A stretch of DNA of 64,000 bases, from contig NZ_AFOY02000004.1 in assembly GCF_000217955.3 (NCBI RefSeq), positions 434,001 through 498,000 on the forward strand. Reading direction: 5' to 3'. The notes beneath the pieces were generated by a model, which saw nothing but the letters and a program-made list of their open reading frames with translations, did no database searches and had not been told where the DNA came from. Position 1 is the stretch's first letter. Each line of letters begins with the position of its first letter. The stretch is from Pseudomonas fluorescens HK44 (GTDB taxonomy: Bacteria; Pseudomonadota; Gammaproteobacteria; Pseudomonadales; Pseudomonadaceae). The position numbers and the translations under genes are program-made. Shown here piece after piece: positions 45,105 through 53,144 of the stretch.

Positions 45105-46277
45105 GTGACAGACCTGTCGGCCCCACCTCTACAACCCTGCGTCCTGCGGATCCTCAATGGCCCGCTGCAAGGTTGCGAGTTCCCTCTCAATGAGCCCCGA
45201 ACGTTGTTCATTGTGGCGCCCGTAGATGTGCTGGGGAAATCGACTTGCCCGGTCAGTGTGCCACCGGATGCGATCTTCGTTCCGCTGGACCACGGCGGAT
45301 GCAATTTCGAAGTGCTGCTGGAAGAGGCGGTGCCGGGTGGCGTGACCGTGCGACTGCTCGACGAGCCGACAGAGACTCGCCATTGCCTGTTTCAACGTCG
45401 CGAACACATTGGCGATTTGCAGATTGTCTTGCGTTCGCATGACCAGGATTGGGCACCGGAAAGCCTGGGTATGCAGCGCCCACCCTCACTGGTGGCAACC
45501 CGTCGTCCATGGACACGAAACACCCCCGCCAAATGGTTCGGCGGTGGATTGGCGTTGAGTGTGTTGGTGGCCTCGGTCGGCGTCTGGTCGCTGCCCGAGC
45601 CGACTCCCGAAACCGATGTGCGTGCCTTGATCACCGGCGTCAGCGCCGAGGTCGAGGTGGTGAATGGTCGAGACCAGAGCATTTACGTGTTGGTGTCTTC
45701 CGAACGGGATGCCGGCTGGAGCCGACAGGTGCTGATGCGCAACAACCTGTTGACCGGCAAGGTCCTGGTGAAGGATCAGGAACGTCGTCGGCTCGAGCAA
45801 TTATTGGTCGACCATGACCCGCAACTGGCCTGGCATTCACTGGATCTCAAGGACCCTTCGGTGCCACGGCTGCTGATCAGCGCTCAGCGCAATGTGCTTA
45901 CGCCGTCGATGCAAACGAGGCTGGTCAATGCCTTGCTCGAGGCGACGCCCTATGCCCGGGATGTGACGGTGCAGGTGCAGAACGACACGCTTCTGGCCAC
46001 TCTGGCGCAGGAGGGCTTGCAACGTCTTGCGCTGGGATTCAGCCGGGTCGACCACGACCACAGTGTCACGTTTGCCGTTGAAGGCAACTTGCGCGATTCC
46101 GAATTGGCCGCGGCGCGTCACTACATCGACGGGTTTTACCGGCAATGGGGTGATCGTTACGTGCACTTCGCTATCGACCTCAAGGACGACTCGCTCAAGG
46201 GCAAGTCATTTCAAACCGGCCCGCTGGGCTACATCAAGATGACCTCGTCGTCTTGGCATTTTCCAACACAACTATAA
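45105..46277 (+). CDS. sctD: T3SS inner-ring protein (PrgH/MxiG type)
   Basis: A 390-residue bitopic protein forming the outer of the two inner-membrane rings. An N-terminal cytoplasmic FHA-like domain (to about residue 125) precedes one membrane helix (WFGGGLALSVLVASVGVWSLP, about 143-162) and a periplasmic ring-building domain. GTG 45105 is preceded by GGAG. Its place before the needle gene is the SPI-1 order. Confidence 0.92.
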   Translation: MTDLSAPPLQPCVLRILNGPLQGCEFPLNEPRTLFIVAPVDVLGKSTCPVSVPPDAIFVPLDHGGCNFEVLLEEAVPGGVTVRLLDEPTETRHCLFQRREHIGDLQIVLRSHDQDWAPESLGMQRPPSLVATRRPWTRNTPAKWFGGGLALSVLVASVGVWSLPEPTPETDVRALITGVSAEVEVVNGRDQSIYVLVSSERDAGWSRQVLMRNNLLTGKVLVKDQERRRLEQLLVDHDPQLAWHSLDLKDPSVPRLLISAQRNVLTPSMQTRLVNALLEATPYARDVTVQVQNDTLLATLAQEGLQRLALGFSRVDHDHSVTFAVEGNLRDSELAAARHYIDGFYRQWGDRYVHFAIDLKDDSLKGKSFQTGPLGYIKMTSSSWHFPTQL

Positions 46278-46286
46278 AGGTGACTC

Positions 46287-46547
46287 ATGTCTGGTATTGG
46301 TATCCCGATTACTTTCCCCGACGACTTCCTCGGTCAGCAAGCTGCAGCGTTTGAGCTCGGGGCTGTAAACCTCAAGATAGCCTTGGATAAGGCCCTTGAG
46401 GATCTCAAGGGCGATGCATCGGATCCGGGAAAGTTAGCCGCTTACCAGACCGCATTCTCGTCCTACACGGTATTCCGCAACGCCCAGACCAACACGATCA
46501 AGGGTTTCAAGGATATCGACATGGCGATCATCCAGGCCGCTCGCTGA
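46287..46547 (+). CDS. sctF: Needle subunit (PrgI/MxiH type)
   Basis: An 86-residue helical hairpin that polymerises into the needle. The family ending YTVFRNAQTNTIKGFKDIDMAIIQ is present and the bend motif lies at ASDPGKLAAYQ. AAAGGTG precedes the ATG, ten bases after sctD. Confidence 0.97.
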   Translation: MSGIGIPITFPDDFLGQQAAAFELGAVNLKIALDKALEDLKGDASDPGKLAAYQTAFSSYTVFRNAQTNTIKGFKDIDMAIIQAAR

Positions 46548-46607
46548 TTCCTTCACTTTCAACCGGCCGTCGTTGCCTGACGATGGCCATTTCCATGAGT
46601 GCACCGC

Positions 46608-46916
46608 ATGTCTCCTCAAAGCATTCTCCATTCGAACGTCCAGCAAACAGCGTTCGCTGAATTACGCAGTTCCCAGGAAAGCCCGATCGTTTCCCTCGAG
46701 AGCCGATTGATCGAAGCCTTCGCCGGTTCGGCAGTCAACAGCGGACAGGAAGTGTCGGCGATCAATCAACTGTTGCAGAGCCCCGATATCACAAGCCCCG
46801 AAGTCTTGACCCAATTGCAGGAGCGGGTCGGGCAATACAACGTGGATATAAACCTGCTGAACGTCCTGGTGCGTAAAGCCGTGGGCACGGCCGAAACCCT
46901 GCTGCGCGCTTCATGA
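46608..46916 (+). CDS. sctI: Inner-rod subunit (PrgJ/MxiI type)
   Basis: A 102-residue protein whose C-terminal helix (VGQYNVDINLLNVLVRKAVGTAETLLRAS) matches the inner-rod family and resembles the needle subunit. ATG 46608 is used; a GTG at 46599 adds three residues. Its stop overlaps the sctJ start. Confidence 0.93.
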   Translation: MSPQSILHSNVQQTAFAELRSSQESPIVSLESRLIEAFAGSAVNSGQEVSAINQLLQSPDITSPEVLTQLQERVGQYNVDINLLNVLVRKAVGTAETLLRAS

Positions 46917-47635
46917 AAGCCAGCGCGCTGCTGATGCTGCTGTGCGTGGTGCTGTTGGGTTGTCGTCAACCAAGCCTGCTCGAAGGACTGGATCAGCAGC
47001 AGGCAAACGAGGTGCTCTCGGTTCTATTGCGAAACAATATTACGGCGACAAAAGTCGACGCCGGCAAAACCGGGTATTCGGTGAAAATCAATCAGATCGA
47101 TTTTTCGGCCGCCGTCGATTTGCTCAATCTCTATTCATTGCCCTCACGGCCACGGTTGCAAGTGGCCGAGATGTTCCCCAGCGATACGCTGGTGGCATCG
47201 CCCAGAGCCGAAAAGGCCCGGCTGTACTCGGCGCTGGAACAGCGGATCGAACAATCGTTGGGCGTGCTGGAAGGGGTGGTGTCGGCGCGGGTGCATGTCA
47301 GTTATGACCTGGATGCCGGGGAGGGTGGGCGCAAGGCGGCGCCGATTCACCTGTCGGCCGTGGCGGTTCACGAACGGGACATCGAACCGCAGTTGCTGAT
47401 CACCGACATCAAGCGTTTTTTGAAGAACAGTTTTGCGGCGGTCGAGTACGAAAATATTTCAGTGGTCCTGTCACGACGCTCGCCCACACAACATGTCGCG
47501 CCGTCGGCGGTCGCGGTGCACGGTCAGTCGAACTGGCTATGGGGGTTAGCCTCGTTGACGGCATTGCTGTTGGCGGGTGGCGCAGCGTTCGGGTATCGAC
47601 AATGGGGCGAGGGCCAACGTGACGTCGTGCGCTGA
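46913..47635 (+). CDS. sctJ: T3SS inner-ring lipoprotein (PrgK/MxiJ type)
   Basis: A 240-residue lipoprotein with lipobox VVLLGCRQ (Cys 17), the two ring-building motifs of the YscJ family (QQQANEVLSVLLRNNITATKV; EQRIEQSLGVLEGVVSARVHVSYD) and a C-terminal membrane helix (WGLASLTALLLAGGAAFGY). It assembles inside the SctD ring. Confidence 0.96.
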   Translation: MKASALLMLLCVVLLGCRQPSLLEGLDQQQANEVLSVLLRNNITATKVDAGKTGYSVKINQIDFSAAVDLLNLYSLPSRPRLQVAEMFPSDTLVASPRAEKARLYSALEQRIEQSLGVLEGVVSARVHVSYDLDAGEGGRKAAPIHLSAVAVHERDIEPQLLITDIKRFLKNSFAAVEYENISVVLSRRSPTQHVAPSAVAVHGQSNWLWGLASLTALLLAGGAAFGYRQWGEGQRDVVR

Positions 47636-48188
47636 GCGCTTGCGGTGGATTCTCGCCGAGCCGCTGGACTATGTGCACGCTGAGCGTCTGCACATACCCG
47701 TGGGTTTCGAGGGACCTGACGCACGACGCGCGCTCAATCGAATCCTGCTCGAGGGCCTGGAGCTGCAAGGTCCATGGCCAATGGCGCCGCAGACTGCCGT
47801 GGCCGATCTGTGGGTTCGGCAGTGGCGTCAATTGCCCTACATCGCCGCGCTGTTGGGCGCGTGGCGGCTTTTCCCCCAGCTGGCGCGAGGCGGGGCATTG
47901 CAGCAATTGCCCGCCTCGTTACGCAAGTTCGCCAGTTGCAGCGTGGGCTCTCGCGCTGGCCTGCCGGTCGACCTGGCATCGGCGCCGATGCAACAGGTCG
48001 AAGCGGCCGGTTTCCATGCGCTGTGTGGCTGGTCCGAACACATTCCAACGCTGTTGCTCGAGCGGCTGTCATTGCAATTTTCTCCACAGGTCGTCGACCT
48101 GCACAGGCAGTGGCCGGTGGCAGAACCCGATACGGCTCTTCTCTTTTTGGCGGTGCAGCATGCTCGACTCCATCCGAACCCTGACTGA
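47619..48188 (+). CDS. sctK: T3SS sorting-platform protein (OrgA/MxiK type)
   Basis: A 189-residue protein in the position of OrgA, linking SctD to the SctQ pods. Recognisable is LDYVHAERLHIPVGFEGPDARRALNRILL near the N terminus. The start is GTG 47619 behind GAGGG, inside the end of sctJ. Sequence is weakly conserved; identity rests largely on order. Confidence 0.87.
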   Translation: MTSCAERLRWILAEPLDYVHAERLHIPVGFEGPDARRALNRILLEGLELQGPWPMAPQTAVADLWVRQWRQLPYIAALLGAWRLFPQLARGGALQQLPASLRKFASCSVGSRAGLPVDLASAPMQQVEAAGFHALCGWSEHIPTLLLERLSLQFSPQVVDLHRQWPVAEPDTALLFLAVQHARLHPNPD

Positions 48189-48843
48189 TATGCCCGCGTC
48201 GAGTGATGCGCGCATCTGCCGCGAAGACATCGTCGCGGCGCGTCAGCGTCACTCACTACAGCATCAGGCCCAGCGTTGGGCCCGTGAGTGTGTCGACCAG
48301 GCTCAACGTGACGCCAAAGATGTCCGCGCCCAGGCTTTTCAAGAAGGTTATGCCGAGGGCGTGGTGCGCGCGGCGGAAAGTCTGGCGAGCGGTTTGCTGG
48401 AATCGCAGGCGCTGGGGCTGCAATTGCGCAAAGACCTCGCGCAGGCTGCTCGACAGTTGCTGGGCGACTTGTTGAATCGCGGCGAATGGCTGGATGAAAT
48501 GCTCGAGCGTTGGCTGGCGGAGCAATCGGGCCACGCCGACGCAGTGTTGCAGGTGCTGCTGCCGATGCGTTGCAAGCCACGGGGCAATGAACTGCGCCAA
48601 CGCTTGCAGGCGTTCTGGCCCGGCACGTTGTCCCTCGATTTTCAACCGCAGGAGCGTTACGTGTTTCGCCTGGCTGACCAGTTGCTCGAGTTCGATATCG
48701 AGGCAAGCGGTCAGCAACTGGAGCCCAAATTATTGTCCTGTCTGGCTCGGTTGCCCGAGTCGGTTCGAACGCTCGATCAGGTCTCGATGCAACGGCTCCG
48801 AGATCTGTGTCAGAGCTTTGGCGAGATGCGCCATGAAAATTGA
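48160..48843 (+). CDS. sctL: T3SS ATPase regulator (OrgB/MxiN type)
   Basis: A 227-residue protein of the FliH/SctL type. The N-terminal half is a charged coiled coil (RWARECVDQAQRDAKDVRAQAFQEGYAEG, with the EGYAEG glycine-repeat feel of FliH) and the C-terminal half binds the ATPase. ATG 48160 overlaps sctK; an ATG at 48190 is an alternative. It tethers SctN to the pods. Confidence 0.87.
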   Translation: MLDSIRTLTDMPASSDARICREDIVAARQRHSLQHQAQRWARECVDQAQRDAKDVRAQAFQEGYAEGVVRAAESLASGLLESQALGLQLRKDLAQAARQLLGDLLNRGEWLDEMLERWLAEQSGHADAVLQVLLPMRCKPRGNELRQRLQAFWPGTLSLDFQPQERYVFRLADQLLEFDIEASGQQLEPKLLSCLARLPESVRTLDQVSMQRLRDLCQSFGEMRHEN

Positions 48844-49263
48844 AACCATGGTCGGCGCGCACCAACCCGAAACCACGTCAACGATCCAGTCACTGGAGTC
48901 GCGTCTGCTAGGGGCCCGTCAGGAGTTGCCCGGCAACCAGCGTCCGGACCCTGAGTTCGACTGGCTCTATCAACAACTGTTGGCCATGGAGGGGGGGGCG
49001 AAAATGTTATCTACGAATTTATCCGTTCGTTACGCAGTGCCGATGGCGTGACCTCGGCGTATCCGACTACCAAGGCGTTAATGGCCGTGACACTTCAGGT
49101 GTTGGTGCGTTTGAAGGAAGAGAAGCTGGAGGGCTCGCTGCTCTTCAAGGAAATCAGGGGCGCCTATGGCTTGGCGTTCAACATGAGCATCTTCGTCATG
49201 GGCTTTATGCAGAAGGTATTCGCGACGATGGATGACGATGCGTGGGAAAAGAGTGAGTGGTAA
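48833..49263 (+). pseudogene. OrgC/MxiL-like gene, frame broken at a G8 tract
   Basis: ATG 48833 gives MKIETMVGAHQPETTSTIQS to FDWLYQQLLAMEGG, then the G8 run at 48991-48998 leads into a short wrong frame with stop at 49051. A -1 shift (or a ninth G) continues into ENVIYEFIRSLRSADGVTSA, KALMAVTLQVLVRLKEEKL and MSIFVMGFMQKVFATM, ending at 49263, for about 143 residues. The joined protein reads smoothly and has the size and position of OrgC/MxiL. Whether this is decay, phase variation, slippage or a base-calling error cannot be told from one sequence. Confidence 0.72.
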
Positions 49264-49316
49264 GGCGAACTTGAAAAAGACTGTCGGACGTTTAATAACA
49301 ATAAGGAGAAACACGG

Positions 49317-50708
49317 ATGGTTTTACCCATTGCTGGAACGGCTGGAAGAGTTATTACGCTTGCGGGCAACCCCACTTCAACGTCGCCCGCTGGTAGTGCG
49401 ACTGAACGCAGCTCTTCCTTGACGGCTGATCCCTCAGCGCTTTGTTCAACGGGTTTCCGAGTAGGAACACTTGGAACCGACAGGCAAATCAGAACGGCGA
49501 TGGCGCGAATGGAACGCGAGGTCACCATTCAGGTGGAGGAGCGTTATACGCAACTCGGCGAAACTGACCGAGTTGTGGTGGGGCGTGCCAGCGATTTTGT
49601 TGAGCATGGGCAGTTACCCGAGGAATCTATCAACGAGGATTTTTTTAATCGGGTCACCGAGTTGAATGCAGCAGATACCGAGCAAACCCGTGAAAGCCGA
49701 ATGCACATCCTGCTCCAGGCGGGCATGGATTGGCTTGAGGGTGCCAAAGAGCCTGGGCTCAATCTGCTGAATATCGCTGGACGCACGGGGTTGATCGTTG
49801 CATTGACGGTGGTGCTGCGCCAGGTCGTCGCTTACAACGTCGAGCACGCTCTGCGCGAAGGCGATTCACCTGAGGCCTCCCGCGCATGGGCAGTGGTCGC
49901 GATATCAATGATCGGCCCGGCGCTAACCTTGGTAGGGGCCATTCGAAATGAGTGTGACGGGACCGCTAATCCAGCGTCGCGTCTGGGGCGTGTTTGCATG
50001 GCCAGTATTACGATGGGGGCTCTGATCGCGGCGCATCTCACTGGCGCGTCTCAACGGTTACTGCCGGCGGTGGTCGGCGGGTCGATTTATACGCTGGCCA
50101 GAGGCTTGGCCAACGTCTTCATTCCATTGCATGACAACGCGAATCCTGCCACCGCCGCGACCACCGGAGTAGCGACCGCTGTCTATGGTGTGGCTCAGTT
50201 TTTACTGGCGGAGCTGGGGCAACTGACGCCGTTGAGCGGCGCGGCCCGAGCAGCTGCAGAACTCGGTTACAGTCTGGGCGCTGACGCCATCCAGGGGCTA
50301 TTGACTGGCTTAGGCGTTGTCGTGGACGACCTCGTCGGCATTTTTTGCAAGAGTTCGCACATGCTATCTCCCTCCCCGGGGATGGACTCGGTATTTTCTG
50401 ACCCGCAAGCGTTGCAGCAAATGGTTTTGGAGGTGCGCGCCAGTGTTCAGCGACCGACCCCAAAACAACTGCTGGATGCGCTATTCGATATCGGCGCAAT
50501 GCGTCTTTCGGTGGGGTACGCCATCGCTTTGGTGACGGGCGCGGTAGCGTCTTTGCTGAGTCATTCCGAGATCGAGGAAGGTTATCAGGGCCATGTCATG
50601 AGCGGTTGCCTGGCCCTGATGGCGATGATTATTTACTTTCCGCTCATCTTTGGCAGTGCCAAGCGCACCGATAACCTCTACGAGCTGCAGGAGACTGCGG
50701 TTCCTTGA
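49317..50708 (+). CDS. Membrane-rich candidate effector at the island end
   Basis: A 463-residue protein behind AAGGAG. The first 60 residues are rich in Ser, Thr, Gly and Ala ([20 protein letters not shown]), like a secretion signal; a charged helical part follows. The rest has several hydrophobic stretches ([85 protein letters not shown]) that could insert in a host membrane. It shares strand and operon position with the needle genes and ends just before pyrD. I do not recognise the family; an inner-membrane accessory protein is the main alternative. Confidence 0.6.
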   Translation: MVLPIAGTAGRVITLAGNPTSTSPAGSATERSSSLTADPSALCSTGFRVGTLGTDRQIRTAMARMEREVTIQVEERYTQLGETDRVVVGRASDFVEHGQLPEESINEDFFNRVTELNAADTEQTRESRMHILLQAGMDWLEGAKEPGLNLLNIAGRTGLIVALTVVLRQVVAYNVEHALREGDSPEASRAWAVVAISMIGPALTLVGAIRNECDGTANPASRLGRVCMASITMGALIAAHLTGASQRLLPAVVGGSIYTLARGLANVFIPLHDNANPATAATTGVATAVYGVAQFLLAELGQLTPLSGAARAAAELGYSLGADAIQGLLTGLGVVVDDLVGIFCKSSHMLSPSPGMDSVFSDPQALQQMVLEVRASVQRPTPKQLLDALFDIGAMRLSVGYAIALVTGAVASLLSHSEIEEGYQGHVMSGCLALMAMIIYFPLIFGSAKRTDNLYELQETAVP

Positions 50709-50790
50709 GCCAAGGCAAAGAGGTCGCCTGTCTCGGTCAACCCCGGCTATAATCGCCGCCACTTTTCGTAGCCCAGAGTCAAACCCGCCC

Positions 50791-51810
50791 ATGTATACCC
50801 TGGCCCGTCAGCTGTTGTTCAAACTTTCCCCGGAAACCTCCCACGATTTGTCCCTGGACCTGATCGGCGCAGGCGGGCGTTTGGGTCTCAATGGCTTGCT
50901 GTGCAAGGCGCCGGCGCAGTTGCCCGTGAATGTCATGGGCCTGGATTTTCCGAACCCGGTGGGTCTGGCGGCCGGTCTGGACAAGAACGGGGCGGCCATC
51001 GACGGGTTTGCGCAGTTGGGATTCGGTTTCGTTGAAATCGGCACCGTCACCCCGCGTCCGCAACCGGGCAATCCAAAGCCGCGGATTTTCCGCTTGCCGC
51101 AAGCCGAGGCGATCATCAACCGCATGGGGTTCAACAACCTCGGCGTCGATCATCTGCTGGCGCGCGTGGCGGCTGCCAAATACAAGGGCGTGCTGGGGAT
51201 CAACATCGGCAAGAACTTCGACACGCCGGTTGAGCGTGCGGTCGACGACTACCTGATCTGCCTGGACAAGGTCTACGCCCGCGCCAGTTACGTGACGGTC
51301 AACGTCAGCTCGCCGAACACTCCGGGCCTGCGCAGCCTGCAGTTTGGTGATTCGCTCAAGCAACTGCTCGAAGCCTTGCGTCAGCGTCAGGAAGACCTGG
51401 CTCAACGCCACGGCAAGCGTGTACCGCTGGCGATCAAGATTGCACCGGACATGACTGACGAAGAAACCGTTCAAGTGGCGCAAGCGTTGATCGACACCGG
51501 GATGGACGCAGTGATTGCGACCAACACCACCCTGAGCCGCGTAGGCGTCGAAGGCATGGAATACGGTGACGAGGCGGGCGGATTGTCCGGCGCTCCGGTG
51601 CGCGACAAAAGCACTCACACGGTCAAGGTGCTGGCGGCCGAGCTGGCCGGGCGTTTGCCGATCATCGCGGTGGGCGGTATTACCGAAGGCAAGCACGCGG
51701 CTGAGAAAATCGCTGCGGGCGCCAGTCTGGTGCAGCTGTATTCGGGCTTCATTTACAAAGGCCCGGCGCTGATTCGCGAATCGGTGGATGCCATCGCCGC
51801 CTTGAGATAA
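50791..51810 (+). CDS. pyrD: Dihydroorotate dehydrogenase (quinone)
   Basis: A 339-residue class 2 enzyme that oxidises dihydroorotate to orotate at the inner membrane, step four of pyrimidine synthesis. The N-terminal amphipathic helices ([20 protein letters not shown]) bind the membrane. Conserved segments are [36 protein letters not shown] (catalytic Ser) and [26 protein letters not shown] (FMN phosphate site). It is the first core gene right of the island. Confidence 0.97.
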   Translation: MYTLARQLLFKLSPETSHDLSLDLIGAGGRLGLNGLLCKAPAQLPVNVMGLDFPNPVGLAAGLDKNGAAIDGFAQLGFGFVEIGTVTPRPQPGNPKPRIFRLPQAEAIINRMGFNNLGVDHLLARVAAAKYKGVLGINIGKNFDTPVERAVDDYLICLDKVYARASYVTVNVSSPNTPGLRSLQFGDSLKQLLEALRQRQEDLAQRHGKRVPLAIKIAPDMTDEETVQVAQALIDTGMDAVIATNTTLSRVGVEGMEYGDEAGGLSGAPVRDKSTHTVKVLAAELAGRLPIIAVGGITEGKHAAEKIAAGASLVQLYSGFIYKGPALIRESVDAIAALR

Positions 51811-51835
51811 CCCCAACCCGTGTGGTGAGGGCATT

Positions 51836-51967
51836 TGTGGCGAGGGAGCTTGCTCCCGCTGGGGCGCGAAGCGGCCCTAAAATCAGCAAATGCGGTGCAT
51901 CAGGAATAACGCGGTGTGTGGATAGGGGCCGCTTCGCAGCCCAGCGGGAGCAAGCTCCCTCGCCACA
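51836..51967. repeat. REP doublet
   Basis: Inverted pair, TGTGGCGAGGGAGCTTGCTC on the left and GAGCAAGCTCCCTCGCCACA on the right, between pyrD and the rmf terminator. Confidence 0.92.
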
Positions 51968-52004
51968 CAGTATTTCATGGTCGGTTTTGGGTTGTTTGAA
52001 GGCA

Positions 52005-52032
52005 TAAAAAAGGGCTCCTCGAAGGAGCCCTT
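52005..52032 (-). terminator. Intrinsic terminator of rmf
   Basis: On the minus strand GGGCTCCT/AGGAGCCC with a three-base loop followed by TTTTTT. Confidence 0.88.
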
Positions 52033-52116
52033 GGGCCGAAGCCCGCCGTCCGGAGAGGACGTGCGTGGTTAAGTCGTTACCTGTTCAGATTTTCGTGTCG
52101 GAGTGTGTGCCCTGTT

Positions 52117-52332
52117 TTAGCCGACGGCGTGAAGTTCGTTGAGTCTATGGATTCCCGCAGTGCCGGTCATACCGTCCCAGTTGTCGCCACGTCCTTCTCG
52201 CCAGCCGTTGATCCAGGCTTGGCGTACCGACGGTAGAGTAAAGGGGCAAAGCTCACGGGATTTTCCACCAACGCCATATTGATATCCGCGCAAAAATGCT
52301 CTTTCCAACGGATCACGCTTAAGTCTTCTCAT
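52117..52332 (-). CDS. rmf: Ribosome modulation factor
   Basis: A 71-residue basic protein that dimerises 70S ribosomes into inactive 100S particles in stationary phase. Characteristic segments: RDPLERAFLRGYQYGVGGKSRELCPF and RQAWINGWREGRGDNWDG. It is encoded between pyrD and rlmKL, as elsewhere in Pseudomonas. A cluster of inverted repeats lies upstream. Confidence 0.96.
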   Translation of the reverse strand: MRRLKRDPLERAFLRGYQYGVGGKSRELCPFTLPSVRQAWINGWREGRGDNWDGMTGTAGIHRLNELHAVG

Positions 52333-52371
52333 AGGGTGTTTCCCTCACTTGTTGACTGTATTTGTCGCGTC

Positions 52372-52464
52372 GACCTCGATCGAGGTCAGGCAGAAAAATT
52401 TCTGCCGTTGGTGGCTCGCTGCCGGCGTCACGAGCCAAGGTGTTGACGTCGTTGCGGCGTCAAC
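52372..52464 (-). promoter_or_regulatory. Cluster of four inverted repeats upstream of rmf
   Basis: In order: perfect 16-base palindrome GACCTCGATCGAGGTC (52372-52387); GGCAGAAA-aa-TTTCTGCC (52389-52406); TGGCTCG/CGAGCCA with a 12-base loop (52412-52437); GTTGACG/CGTCAAC with a 9-base loop (52442-52464). They lie 40-132 bases before the rmf start, probably in its 5' leader. The gap 52465-52760 shows nothing else I can name. Confidence 0.6.
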
Positions 52465-52760
52465 CTGTATTGAGTTCTAACCAATGCGTCACATCGAGGG
52501 AATGATCGTTTTGTCATAAGGACGTAACGATAATGATGTTAAGGCCATAAGTAACACGATGTAATCCCCGTGTTCATTGACCAAAGCTCGCTATGATCGG
52601 CCTTTCACTGGATGATGAGGCTGATGATTGAGTGAAAATGTCCGCCCGTTGCATTCGGGTACTATTCGACGAAGGGTCGAGTTATGACATTTTGTTGCGC
52701 AGAATTTTTTATCTGCCCGGGCATCTAAGCTCATTCAACCGGTTGGTTGGCTGAGTGGCT

Positions 52761-53027
52761 AGGGTCTGTTGACGTTTGGTGACGAGCCGCGTTGCGATGC
52801 CAACGTGTGCGAGGCAAGGCGCGGGATGCCGCCAATGGTTGTTCCCTTGGTAAATCCCGCAACGCAGCCTCGCGCACGTTGGCGCGCAACCCGAAGGGAC
52901 GGATGCCCACGTGGCGCAGGGCTGCGTTGCTCGGAACTTGTTTGGAACAACCAGACTACGTTCCTCGCGCCTTGCCCTGCACCACGTGGGCATCCCTCGC
53001 GGTCGTCACCAAACGTCAACAGACCCT
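52761..53027. repeat. MITE-like long inverted repeat
   Basis: A 267-base element whose ends are AGGGTCTGTTGACGTTTGGT and its inverted complement. The arms continue imperfectly for about 65 bases (both contain GGCAAGGCGCG), and an inner pair CGCAACGCAGCC/GGCTGCGTTGC lies near the centre. It has no real gene; short frames on both strands are by-products of the symmetry. Confidence 0.75.
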
Positions 53028-53144
53028 TGGGTGGGGCGGCACACTTTCGTGCCACGCGAGCGCTCTTCAAGAAAAGCGCTTGATTGAAAACCGAGCGGTC
53101 AATGCGTTGTCCGTTCACTTATTGCTAAAGGCCCTGGAACTCCC

